Shown in pieces: positions 23,457 through 29,947 of a stretch of 29,947 nucleotides of DNA. The notes under the pieces are model-generated. The model had not been told where the DNA came from and did not search any database. It saw only the letters and a list, made by a program, of their open reading frames with translations. The stretch spans positions 245-30,191 of the forward strand of contig DDXV01000036.1 in assembly GCA_002347815.1 (NCBI GenBank), in the 5' to 3' direction. Origin of the DNA: Syntrophaceae bacterium UBA2251 (lineage in GTDB: Bacteria > Desulfobacterota > Syntrophia > Syntrophales > UBA2251). Positions within the stretch are counted from its first letter, which is position 1; each line of letters opens with the position of its first letter. Made by a program: the position numbers and the translations under genes.

Positions 23457-24218
23457 TCATTCGCCCCCGCCCTTCCGTATGGCCTTCAGGATCCGCACGG
23501 CCCCGGCCGCCGCCCCGACGGCGTTGCCGATGTTCACCACCAGGACCCCGGGGACGCAGGTCTGGAGCATCGTGCACAGCGCCCCCTCGCCCAGGCCGCC
23601 GTGGCCGTAGCCGATCGGCGTGGGCACGGCAATGACGGGCTGGGGGGTCAGGGAGGCGATGAGCGGCGGCAGGACCCCTTCCATGCCGGCAAAAACGATC
23701 AGAACGTCGGCGTTCCGGACCGTTCTCAACCCCAGCTCCGGCCGGTGCATCCCCGCCGCCCCGGCGTCGAAGGCCTCGACGACCTCCGCACCCAGCTCGC
23801 TCAGGATGAGCCCGCACTCCCGGGCATAGGGGATATCCGAGGTGCCGGCGGTGACGAGGCCGACGGTTCCGAGCGGCGCCGGCGCCGCGGTGTCTGCCCG
23901 GATCACCAGGACCCGGCCGGCCTGACGGAGGATCCGGTCCGGGAAGCGTCCCCGCAGGGCTGACTCCCGTTCGTCATCGAGACCGGACACAAAGACCGCG
24001 CCCTTTTCCTCGAGAATCGCCGCCGCAATGGCGAGCACCTGGGGGACGGACTTCCCCGCCGCATAAACGACCTCGGGGAACCCGATCCGTTTCTCCCGGT
24101 GCAGGTCCAGCAGAAAATCCTCGCCCCGCTCGTACAGGATCGCCATGATTCGCGTTTCCGCTTCCGCTTCCGTCAGGACGCCCCGCCGGACGGCGGAAAG
24201 GATCTCCTGCATCGTCAT
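23457..24218 (-). CDS. larB: LarB, pyridinium-3,5-biscarboxylate synthase (nickel-pincer cofactor)
   Basis: First enzyme of nickel-pincer nucleotide synthesis: it carboxylates and hydrolyses nicotinic acid adenine dinucleotide. The 253 residues comprise an N-terminal helical region and a PurE-like domain: GLVTAGTSDIPYARECGLILSELGAEV, then FAGMEGVLPPLIASL and PTPIGYGHGGLGEGALCTMLQTCVPGV. The last motif with its GNAVGAA tail is typical of LarB. The ATG at 24218 overlaps the larC stop by 4 bases (ATGA) and has GGAG in front, so larC and larB are translationally coupled. LarE, the sulfur donor, and the lactate racemase LarA are not in the window. Confidence 0.93.
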   Translation of the reverse strand: MTMQEILSAVRRGVLTEAEAETRIMAILYERGEDFLLDLHREKRIGFPEVVYAAGKSVPQVLAIAAAILEEKGAVFVSGLDDERESALRGRFPDRILRQAGRVLVIRADTAAPAPLGTVGLVTAGTSDIPYARECGLILSELGAEVVEAFDAGAAGMHRPELGLRTVRNADVLIVFAGMEGVLPPLIASLTPQPVIAVPTPIGYGHGGLGEGALCTMLQTCVPGVLVVNIGNAVGAAAGAVRILKAIRKGGGE

Positions 24219-25576
24219 GCGGGCTCCTTTCTCCGGGTTCGCGCCGCCTTCGCGGGGCGGGTGCGGCGTCCGGCCGGTTTCTTTTTCGGAACCGGGGCCT
24301 CGCCCGCGGGCGGTTCCGGGACCGGACCCGGCCCGGACGGCGGTGCATCCGGCCGGGAGAGATCCTGAAGCAGGGCCTGCACCTCCCTGCGGAGCTCCGC
24401 CACCGGCCGGTTGGCCGAAACGGCAAGGGCCTGCAGATCGGCGTATTCGGGTTTGCACCGGCGGGTGCCGGCGGGGGTGACCACCTCCTTGATCCGGAGC
24501 TCCCCGTAGGGCGTCCGGAACGGATAGGTGCGCCGCGGCAGGACCCGGCGGGCGACCGGATGGTAGCGAACGCCGATGGTCGAGGTTTCTTCGAGCACGA
24601 GGTCGGCGACGTCGTGGAGCCGCGTGTCCGGGACGAGAACCGTCAGGCCGACGCCGGGCCGGCCCCGCTTCATGATCCGGGCCGTCAGGGTGACATCCAG
24701 CGCGCCGGCGGCGTAGAAGCGCGCCGTGGCCAGCTCCCAGTCTTCCGGGGAGAGGTCGTCCACATCGGCTTCGAGGACGCATACCGCCTCAGGCGCGGCC
24801 GGGGCCGTGTCGGCGAGCAGGGTGCGGAAGAGGCTGGGCCAGTCGTCGTACGTGCGGTCGCCGCACCCGTATCCGACCCCCCGGAGGATGACCTCGGCGG
24901 GCGGCGGCGCGCCGGCGGTGAGCGCCTTGAGGACGGCCGCTCCGGTCGGGGTGGTGAGTTCTCCGGCGACCGTCGTGAAGCGGACCGGCAGCCCCTCGAG
25001 GAGGGTGACCGTCGCCGGGGCCGGCAGCGGCAGGCGGCCGTGGCGGCAGACGACCGTGCCTTGGCCGACGGGGACCGGGGTCGCATAGATGGCCTCCGCC
25101 CGGAACCAGGCGACGGCCGCGGCGATCCCGACGATGTCGAGGATCGAATCGACGGCGCCGACCTCGTGAAAATGGACCTGGTCGGCGGCGACGCCGTGGA
25201 CGGTCGCCTCCGCTTCGGCCAGGGACGCGAAGATCCGCAGGCTCTTCTCCCGGACGTCGGCCGGCAGGGCCGCCCGTTCGAGCATCGCCCGGATCTGCCG
25301 CCAGGTTCGGTCCGTTGCGGCCGGACCGCGGGCGCGTCCCCGGCGTCGGCCGGCGGCTGGGGGCGACTCCGGCAGGGAGAACTTCACGTCCCGGGCGCGG
25401 ATGCCCTGGACGAGCTTCCAGTCGAGCTCAAGCGTGCGGGCGGCGGGTCGGTCCAGGATGCCCAGGGCGTCCCAGGCCTCCGTCAGGGTCGCGACGGGGC
25501 AGCCCAGGTGGAGGAGGCTCCCCAGGATCATGTCCCCGCTGGCGCCCCCCACGGGATCGAAGATGAGGATTTTCAT
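24215..25576 (-). CDS. larC: LarC, nickel insertase for pyridinium-3,5-bisthiocarboxylic acid mononucleotide
   Basis: CTP-dependent enzyme that inserts nickel into the pincer cofactor. The 453-residue single frame begins MKILIFDPVGGASGDMILGSL and has VHFHEVGAVDSILDIVGIAAA, then LTTPTGAAVLKAL and EADVDDLSPEDWELA, all LarC signatures. Lactobacillus larC needs a ribosomal frameshift; here it is one continuous frame. There are two unusual low-complexity parts: an Arg/Gly/Ala insert around residues 72-90 and a C-terminal tail of about 50 residues rich in Pro, Lys and Arg. GAGGA precedes the ATG and a strong promoter lies at 25604-25632. Confidence 0.93.
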   Translation of the reverse strand: MKILIFDPVGGASGDMILGSLLHLGCPVATLTEAWDALGILDRPAARTLELDWKLVQGIRARDVKFSLPESPPAAGRRRGRARGPAATDRTWRQIRAMLERAALPADVREKSLRIFASLAEAEATVHGVAADQVHFHEVGAVDSILDIVGIAAAVAWFRAEAIYATPVPVGQGTVVCRHGRLPLPAPATVTLLEGLPVRFTTVAGELTTPTGAAVLKALTAGAPPPAEVILRGVGYGCGDRTYDDWPSLFRTLLADTAPAAPEAVCVLEADVDDLSPEDWELATARFYAAGALDVTLTARIMKRGRPGVGLTVLVPDTRLHDVADLVLEETSTIGVRYHPVARRVLPRRTYPFRTPYGELRIKEVVTPAGTRRCKPEYADLQALAVSANRPVAELRREVQALLQDLSRPDAPPSGPGPVPEPPAGEAPVPKKKPAGRRTRPAKAARTRRKEPA

Positions 25577-25918
25577 GGGTGTGTCCTCGGAGCGTTTGCG
25601 GCCATCATAGGGACCCGCGTCTCATTTATCAAGCGATTTCAGCGGAAACAAAAATCTATCACAACCTGTTTTGTTGGTTTGGGTTCGGGTGTTGGATTCC
25701 GGAAGAGGGGAGATAAGGAAGGGGCATGAGGGATGCTGTGTTACGTGATCGGCGGTGTCGATGAGGGGTTTTTTAGTGAAAAAGGACAGACCTCGCCGTC
25801 ACTCTCGAACCGGTGAGGCATGATACATAAGCCTTCCAGGGATAAATGGGACCGGCCGCAGACGGGGCTATCGCGAGGGAGGTGATCACGCGCGTCCTCG
25901 ACGGTGACCGGGCCCGCC
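25577..25918. other. Intergenic region upstream of larC
   Basis: About 340 bases, noticeably more AT-rich from about 25620 to 25790 than its surroundings. It contains the larC promoter at 25604-25632 and a short open frame at 25846-25947 that may be a gene remnant. I see no riboswitch, tRNA or strong terminator for the converging aminotransferase/VOC operon. Confidence 0.5.
25604..25632 (-). promoter_or_regulatory. Sigma70-type promoter for larC-larB
   Basis: On the minus strand, TTGATA (25627-25632), a 17-base spacer and TATGAT (25604-25609), one of the best sigma70 matches in the window. The leader before the larC ATG would be only about 20 bases. Confidence 0.75.
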
Positions 25919-25947
25919 TCAGGAGGTGCGATTCAGGTACTGGATGA
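25846..25947 (+). pseudogene. Possible N-terminal remnant of an ECF sigma factor gene
   Basis: A 33-codon open frame after AGGGATAA reads MGPAADGAIAREVITRVLDG and continues DRARLRRC. The RVLxGDxxxLR pattern is reminiscent of the start of region 2 in ECF sigma factors, but it stops soon after and runs into the end of the convergent VOC gene. It may equally be chance coding in GC-rich DNA. Confidence 0.2.
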
Positions 25948-26302
25948 GCTGGATGAAGACCCCGTCCGGATCCAGGATGAAGGCGATCTTCCGGTCCTCG
26001 CGGAACTGCGAGGGCGGCAGGAGAAACTGCGCCCCGGCGTCGCGCAGGCGGTCAGCCGCCCCCTCCAGATCGTCGACCTCGAAGGCCAGGTGGTACAGAC
26101 CCGCCTGCGGCCCCGTCGCCGCCGCAATCTGCGCGGGGTTGGCCTGTTCTATTTCGATCCGGACCGTGTCGTTGCCGACGAAGTAGAACGGCTGATCGAG
26201 GACCGTGACGACCTCCAGCAGTTCGAGGCCCAGCACGTCCGTGTAGAACCGGAGCGAGCGCTCCAGATCGCCTGCCCGGATGCCGCAGTGATCCCATTTC
26301 AT
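25919..26302 (-). CDS. VOC-superfamily metalloprotein (glyoxalase/methylmalonyl-CoA epimerase-like)
   Basis: 127-residue single-module pair of beta-alpha-beta-beta-beta repeats of the vicinal oxygen chelate superfamily. It starts MKWDHCGIRAGDLERSLRFY and has GLYHLAFEVDDLEGAADRLRDAG and DPDGVFIQLIQ. Probable metal ligands are His5, Glu50, His71 and Gln118, the usual four VOC positions. Its length and N-terminus fit glyoxalase I or methylmalonyl-CoA epimerase-type members, but the fourth ligand is Gln rather than Glu and the substrate is not decided. It follows the aminotransferase by 10 bases, with GAGGAGG between them, so they form one operon and probably act in one pathway. Confidence 0.88.
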   Translation of the reverse strand: MKWDHCGIRAGDLERSLRFYTDVLGLELLEVVTVLDQPFYFVGNDTVRIEIEQANPAQIAAATGPQAGLYHLAFEVDDLEGAADRLRDAGAQFLLPPSQFREDRKIAFILDPDGVFIQLIQYLNRTS

Positions 26303-26312
26303 TGGGTCCTCC

Positions 26313-27542
26313 TCAGGAAAATTTTTCCTTTGTCAGGGCGAAACAGTCCGCGGCCACGTCGACGGTCTGGCGGATATCCGCCTCCGTGATCGCGGCGCAG
26401 ACGAACCAGTTGTGGTGGGGGTGGAAGAAGATCCCCCGCCGGGCGGCCTGGCCGCAGAAGAAGCGGTTCTTCTCGAACGCGGGGTCGTCCGCGAACGCCA
26501 TGAACGGCATGGCCGGCGGTCCGGTCAGGCGGACCGCTTCCCCGGCCGCGGCCTCCCGGAGACCGTCCATCAGGAGACGGCCCATCCGGTCGATTTTTTC
26601 GATCGCGCCGCTCGCCCGGATCTCGTCGATCGTGGCGATGGCGGCCGCGAAGGGCACGCCGGAGAAAAAGTGGGTGCCCGTGAAGTAGACCTTCTCCGCG
26701 GCGGCCCTCAGCTCCGCCCGCCCCGTGGCGACGGCGATGGGGTAGCCGTTGGCCATGGCCTTGCCGAAGCAGCCCAGGTCGGCCTCGTACCCGTAGAAGC
26801 GGGCGCTGCCGGAGAGCTTCAGGCGGAAGCCGCAGCGCACGTCGTCGATGAGGACGAGAAACCCCTCCTGGCGGGCCAGCGCGTTGACGGCCGCCACGAA
26901 TTCCGGCGCGGGCAGTTCCTGGTCCCGGAAGGCGTCGTGACGGTGGGGGGTGAGCATGATGCCGGCGATGTTTCCCCTGTGCTCGGCCACGACGCGCTTC
27001 AGGTCCGCCGCGTCGTTGTACTCGAAATAGTGGACATGGGACTTCCAGGCCTCGGGAACGCCCTCCCCGTGCGGCTGGCACCAGAAATGGGAGCCGTGAT
27101 ACGCGCCGTGGGCGAGGAGGATGTCCTGGCGCCCCGTGGCCACCCGGGCGACCGTGATGACGTAGGAGGTGACGTCGGAGCCGTTTTTGGCGAAGACGCA
27201 CCAGTCGCTGTCATCGAGCGTTTCGACGAGCTTCTTCGCCAGGGGGACCCACTGATCGCTGGGCAGCGTGAAGCAGTCGGCCTTGTCCCACTGCGCCCGG
27301 GCGGCGGCGTCGACCTTGGGATGACGCAGGCCCAAGAGGTTCGTCCCGAACGAGCACATGTAGTCGATGTACACGTTGCCGTCGACGTCCCAGATCCGGC
27401 AGCCGTCCCCCCGTTCGATAAAGGCGGGATAGGAGCCGAAGGTCAGGAACATGGGGCTTCGGGGGCCGTAGATGCCGTTGGGGACATACCGTTTCGCCTC
27501 CTCGAAGAGGGCGTAGGACCGGGTGAAATCGTAAAGTTTCAT
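26313..27542 (-). CDS. Class III aminotransferase, glutamate-1-semialdehyde aminotransferase-like
   Basis: 409-residue PLP enzyme. The Schiff-base lysine is Lys261 in LGCFGKAMANGYPIAVATG; Asp233 in LIDDVRCGFR holds the PLP pyridine nitrogen, and NGSDVTSYVITVARVATGR plus HGAYHGSHFW form the phosphate and ring contacts. It resembles HemL-type enzymes, but HemL proper usually sits elsewhere and the context here (TetR, VOC protein, a nearby acyl-CoA-type dehydrogenase) is catabolic. It may be a beta-transaminase acting on amino acids or aminoacyl-CoA. The ATG at 27542 follows CTGGAGG; an upstream in-frame start at 27572 adds ten unlikely residues. It lies 37 bases behind the TetR gene on the same strand. 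Confidence 0.88.
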   Translation of the reverse strand: MKLYDFTRSYALFEEAKRYVPNGIYGPRSPMFLTFGSYPAFIERGDGCRIWDVDGNVYIDYMCSFGTNLLGLRHPKVDAAARAQWDKADCFTLPSDQWVPLAKKLVETLDDSDWCVFAKNGSDVTSYVITVARVATGRQDILLAHGAYHGSHFWCQPHGEGVPEAWKSHVHYFEYNDAADLKRVVAEHRGNIAGIMLTPHRHDAFRDQELPAPEFVAAVNALARQEGFLVLIDDVRCGFRLKLSGSARFYGYEADLGCFGKAMANGYPIAVATGRAELRAAAEKVYFTGTHFFSGVPFAAAIATIDEIRASGAIEKIDRMGRLLMDGLREAAAGEAVRLTGPPAMPFMAFADDPAFEKNRFFCGQAARRGIFFHPHHNWFVCAAITEADIRQTVDVAADCFALTKEKFS

Positions 27543-27579
27543 GGCTTTTCCTCCAGAAATCCGGATCGTCAAAGAAGGT

Positions 27580-28200
27580 TCATCCGGCCTCGGCCGGTTG
27601 CGGCCGGACCCCCGTGTCGCCGACGGTCAGCAGGCGGACCAGTTCCTCCGCCAGTCCCGGCAGGTCCACGCTCCCGGGCGCGAGCAGGAACTGGATGGTC
27701 ATGCCGTCGATCGTGGCGAGCAGGAGCGCGCCCAGGGCCGACCGCCGGTGCGGATCGGAGATGCCGAAGACGCGGGCCGCCTGGCCGGCGAGCAATTCCC
27801 GCCAGGCCTGATACCGGACGGCAAAGCGATCCTTCAGCTCGCTGTTTCCGACGATCGCCTCCTGGAGCAGATAGAGGTTCATCCGCCCGCTGTCCGTGTC
27901 CTGAAGCAGACGGGCCAGGGCGTTTTGCAGGGCGCCCGCGAGATCCGCAGCGTCCCGGCGGCGCGGCAGGCTGGCGAAGATCGCATCGGTCAGGTCGGCG
28001 AGGTGCTTCTCCAGGATGTCGTAAATCAGGTCGTTCTTGCTCGCATAGTGATAGAACAGGGTTCCGGGGCTGATCCCGGCCTCACGGGCGATGTCGGCGA
28101 GCGTCGTCTGTTTGACGCCCTTTTCCGCCATCAGCCGCCGGGCGGCGACGAGGATCCGTGTCCGGCTGGCCGCTCGGTCCCTGCCCGCGCCTTCTTTCAA
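27580..28200 (-). CDS. TetR-family regulator of the aminotransferase-VOC operon
   Basis: TetR-type regulator with helix-turn-helix ILVAARRLMAEKGVKQTTLADIAREAGISPGTLFYHYASKNDLIYDIL and an all-helical ligand domain. The longest frame begins at ATG 28287, but that codon touches the -10 hexamer of the gene's promoter and the first operator (28248-28263) would be inside the coding region. The TTG at 28200, preceded by GGGAGTCGGCA, gives 206 residues beginning just before the HTH and is my preferred start. It is the first gene of the operon with the aminotransferase and VOC genes, so it probably controls their expression together with its own. The effector is unknown. Confidence 0.85.
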   Translation of the reverse strand: MKEGAGRDRAASRTRILVAARRLMAEKGVKQTTLADIAREAGISPGTLFYHYASKNDLIYDILEKHLADLTDAIFASLPRRRDAADLAGALQNALARLLQDTDSGRMNLYLLQEAIVGNSELKDRFAVRYQAWRELLAGQAARVFGISDPHRRSALGALLLATIDGMTIQFLLAPGSVDLPGLAEELVRLLTVGDTGVRPQPAEAG

Positions 28201-28247
28201 TGCCGACTCCCTGGCGCCGGTCGGACCGCCCCGACCGGCCCTGATGT

Positions 28248-28263
28248 TCGGTTGTTCAACCGA
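28248..28263. promoter_or_regulatory. TetR operator copy 1 (16 bp)
   Basis: TCGGTTGTTCAACCGA has two perfect 7-base inverted arms around TT. It lies just downstream of the predicted transcription start of the tetR-aminotransferase operon, at about +9 to +24, a blocking position. Confidence 0.72.
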
Positions 28264-28278
28264 TCTTTCATGACTCGC

Positions 28279-28307
28279 CTTATACATTCAATCAGCCATA
28301 AATTCAA
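28279..28307 (-). promoter_or_regulatory. Sigma70-type promoter for the TetR-aminotransferase-VOC operon
   Basis: On the minus strand, TTGAAT (28302-28307), a 17-base spacer and TATAAG (28279-28284). Its position shows that translation must begin downstream of about 28272. Confidence 0.72.
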
Positions 28308-28357
28308 GAGAAAAAATGACGTTTCTGAAGCTCGGCCCCGCAAATGACGATCATGAA

Positions 28358-28373
28358 TCGGTTATGCAACCGA
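28358..28373. promoter_or_regulatory. TetR operator copy 2 (16 bp)
   Basis: TCGGTTATGCAACCGA differs from copy 1 at only two central positions. It lies between the divergent promoters, 22 bases upstream of the -35 of the rightward TetR gene, so one regulator may control both directions. Confidence 0.68.
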
Positions 28374-28394
28374 CCCGGTTTTCAAAAAATCTCC

Positions 28395-28423
28395 TTGACA
28401 AACGGGATTGAAAGCGTTATGTG
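28395..28423 (+). promoter_or_regulatory. Sigma70-type promoter for the rightward TetR-SDR genes
   Basis: Perfect TTGACA (28395-28400), a 17-base spacer and TATGTG (28418-28423). The inverted repeat at 28422-28458 begins inside the -10 element. Confidence 0.65.
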
Positions 28424-28458
28424 GTTCCATCAATTGATTGAATCGTAAAATGGAACCA
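28422..28458. promoter_or_regulatory. Long inverted repeat, probable operator of the rightward TetR gene
   Basis: Perfect 9-base arms TGGTTCCAT (28422-28430) and ATGGAACCA (28450-28458) flank a 19-base AT-rich spacer. A perfect ATCAATTGAT palindrome (28429-28438) is nested within it. It spans the transcription start and ends 4 bases before the start codon, so it could act as an operator or as an RNA hairpin hiding the ribosome site. Confidence 0.6.
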
Positions 28459-28462
28459 AGCG

Positions 28463-29104
28463 ATGGCATCCGCGCTGGAAAAAGCACGCAAAGATCCTGA
28501 ATCGATGAAAGGGAAGATCCTGACGGTGGCCCGCCGGATCTTCGGAGAGTACGGTTTTCACGGGACCACGACCCGCATGATCGCCCTGGAGGTGGGGATC
28601 GACATCTCCACGCTCCACTACCACTGGGGGGAGAAGGGGGATCTGTACGAGGCCGTCGTCCTGGACATCAGCAAGGATCTCGGCCAGGAGCTGATCAAGG
28701 TGGAGAAACGCATCCACGGCCTGCCCCTCCAGGACCGGCTCGCCATCTCCATCGACCGGATGACCGAGTATTTTTTCGCGCATCCGGAAATTTCCAACCT
28801 GATTCTCTTCCGCTATTTCGGTAAAACCCGGGAAGAAGCGGGCCTCGATTTCAAGGTGCCTGAATTTACGGCCGATATCGCCCGCTCCATGGGACTGGCC
28901 AAGGATCGGCAGAATGTTCCCCCCGACGTCATGATGAAGGTCCTGGGGATGATGAATTCCATCCACAGTTTTGTCTGCGGGGAAAATTTTTTCCGTCCCA
29001 TGGTGAATCTGGACCGGGGGACGTATATCGACATGGCCAAGAATACCCTCAAATTCATCCATATTCCGGCTTTTACCCAAAACACGGATCTAACCGGCGC
29101 ATAA
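28463..29104 (+). CDS. TetR-family regulator, likely of acyl-CoA metabolism genes
   Basis: 213-residue regulator. The helix-turn-helix is at about residues 17-60: ILTVARRIFGEYGFHGTTTRMIALEVGIDISTLHYHWGEKGDLYEAVV. The turn carries STLHYHW rather than the common TxYxYF but is clearly of this fold. The C-terminal domain is helical with aromatic and Met residues suited to a hydrophobic or acyl-type ligand. It is preceded by a strong -35, an overlapping inverted repeat and only a weak GGAACC ribosome site. The SDR gene follows 87 bases downstream on the same strand, making it a probable target. An overlapping ATG at 28450 is in another frame and leads nowhere. Confidence 0.9.
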   Translation: MASALEKARKDPESMKGKILTVARRIFGEYGFHGTTTRMIALEVGIDISTLHYHWGEKGDLYEAVVLDISKDLGQELIKVEKRIHGLPLQDRLAISIDRMTEYFFAHPEISNLILFRYFGKTREEAGLDFKVPEFTADIARSMGLAKDRQNVPPDVMMKVLGMMNSIHSFVCGENFFRPMVNLDRGTYIDMAKNTLKFIHIPAFTQNTDLTGA

Positions 29105-29191
29105 CGGTCCGCCCGATGGTCAAGGCATCGGCGACCCGGAAGTTTTGATACCGTTTTCAACACGCATCATTCAAAGGAAGGGAGGAACGAG

Positions 29192-29947
29192 ATGGTGGCA
29201 AAGAACAAAATCCGTTTTGATGGTCGTGTGGCCATCGTGACCGGAGCCGGCGGAGGCCTGGGCCGGGTGTACGCCCTGGAGCTGGGCAAGCGCGGGGCGA
29301 AGGTCGTCGTCAACGACTTCGGCGGCGCCCGGGACGGCTCCGGCGCCGGCGCGGCCGGTCCGGCGGACAAGGTCGTCGACGAGATCAAGGCCGCCGGAGG
29401 CGAGGCCGTGGCGAACTACGACAACGTGGCCACGCCCGAAGGGGGAGCGAACATCACGAAGACCGCGGTGGACGCCTTCGGCAAGGTGGACATCCTCATC
29501 AACAACGCGGGCATCCTGCGGGATAAGGGCCTTCTCAAAATGGAGCCGGAAAACTGGGCCGCCGTCCTCGGCGTGCATCTGACCGGGGCCTACAACGTGA
29601 CGAAACCGGCCTTCCAGGTCATGCGGGACAACGGCTTCGGGCGGATCGTCATGACGACCTCGGCGGCGGGCTTGTACGGCAATTTCGGTCAGACGAACTA
29701 CAGCTCGGCGAAGCTGGGGCTCGTGGGCTTCATGAACACCCTCAAGCTCGAGGGCGCGAAGTACAACATTAAAGTGAACACGGTGGCGCCCATTGCCGCG
29801 TCCCGTCTCACGGAGGACATCCTGTCGCCCGACCTGCTGGCGAAGATGAAGCCGGAATACGTGGCGCCGATCGTCCTGTATCTCTGTTCGGAGGCGTGTG
29901 AGGCGACGGGCATGATCTACAACGCCGGCGCCGGTTTCTACAACCGG
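29192..29947 (+). CDS. SDR-family (3R)-hydroxyacyl-CoA dehydrogenase-like protein (MFE-2 type), 3' part outside window
   Basis: First 252 residues of a short-chain dehydrogenase of the peroxisomal multifunctional enzyme-2/HSD17B4 type, which oxidises 3-hydroxyacyl-CoA with NAD. The motif TGAGGGLG (17-24), NDFGGARDG, NNAG (104-107), catalytic Ser157 and Y170-x3-K174 (TNYSSAKLG) are all in place. The long insert after the second strand, AGPADKVVDEIKAAGGEAVA, and the end NTVAPIAASRLTEDIL are specific to this subgroup. GGGAGG lies 7 bases before the ATG at 29192. The frame is still open at the right edge; related proteins are around 300 residues, or longer with fused hydratase or SCP2 domains. 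The upstream TetR is its likely regulator. Confidence 0.93.
   Translation, partial: MVAKNKIRFDGRVAIVTGAGGGLGRVYALELGKRGAKVVVNDFGGARDGSGAGAAGPADKVVDEIKAAGGEAVANYDNVATPEGGANITKTAVDAFGKVDILINNAGILRDKGLLKMEPENWAAVLGVHLTGAYNVTKPAFQVMRDNGFGRIVMTTSAAGLYGNFGQTNYSSAKLGLVGFMNTLKLEGAKYNIKVNTVAPIAASRLTEDILSPDLLAKMKPEYVAPIVLYLCSEACEATGMIYNAGAGFYNR

Noticed and set aside
25633..25845. Riboswitch or small RNA upstream of larC
   Set aside because: The region lies upstream of the larC promoter, so it cannot be its leader, and I found no stable structure or paired promoter and terminator.

Overview
The window is GC-rich and has the gene style of a Gram-negative, probably anaerobic bacterium. I lean towards Desulfobacterota (Syntrophia-like lineages), because ETF, nickel-pincer LarBC, a DUF362/polyferredoxin pair, a ZraSR-type sigma54 system and LPS inner-core genes occur together. 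That placement is inference; no rRNA or marker gene is present. No tRNA, rRNA, CRISPR array or recognisable insertion sequence was seen.

Layout. Positions 1-2763 hold a TetR-controlled RND efflux operon (tetR, adaptor lipoprotein, inner-membrane pump cut by the left edge). Positions 2813-4791 hold etfB-etfA, both with unusual Pro/Ala-rich linkers. Positions 4836-8564 are a defence island: a YefM/YoeB-type toxin-antitoxin pair with its own promoter and TGTACA operator, followed on the same strand by a 1026-residue nuclease-methyltransferase. Positions 8653-12736 are a ZraS/ZraR two-component system divergent from a ZraP/Spy-like periplasmic protein, which has a near-perfect sigma54 promoter and a strong terminator.

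Positions 12738-15960 hold a membrane polyferredoxin, a Tat-exported DUF362 protein interrupted by one in-frame UGA, and an O6-alkylguanine-DNA methyltransferase. Positions 16025-20405 are a lipopolysaccharide block: an iron-type alcohol dehydrogenase (KdnB-like), a DegT-type aminotransferase (KdnA-like), HldD and KdsB. This combination predicts 8-amino-Kdo (Kdo8N) in the LPS core. Positions 20402-22183 carry divergent rRNA/tRNA methyltransferases (trmJ-like, rsmG). Positions 22305-23446 carry a zinc-finger J-domain protein and a divergent small zinc ribbon protein. Positions 23457-25632 are larC-larB with a clear promoter.

Positions 25919-28307 hold an operon of a TetR regulator, a class III aminotransferase and a VOC protein. 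It faces a second TetR regulator (28463-29104) followed by an MFE-2-type SDR dehydrogenase cut by the right edge. The shared intergenic region carries two near-identical 16-bp palindromes and a third long inverted repeat.

The observations most worth following are the Kdo8N locus, the in-frame UGA in DUF362 (nonsense mutation, sequencing error or recoding), the co-directional toxin-antitoxin/restriction unit, and the polyproline insertion in the ZraS sensor domain.
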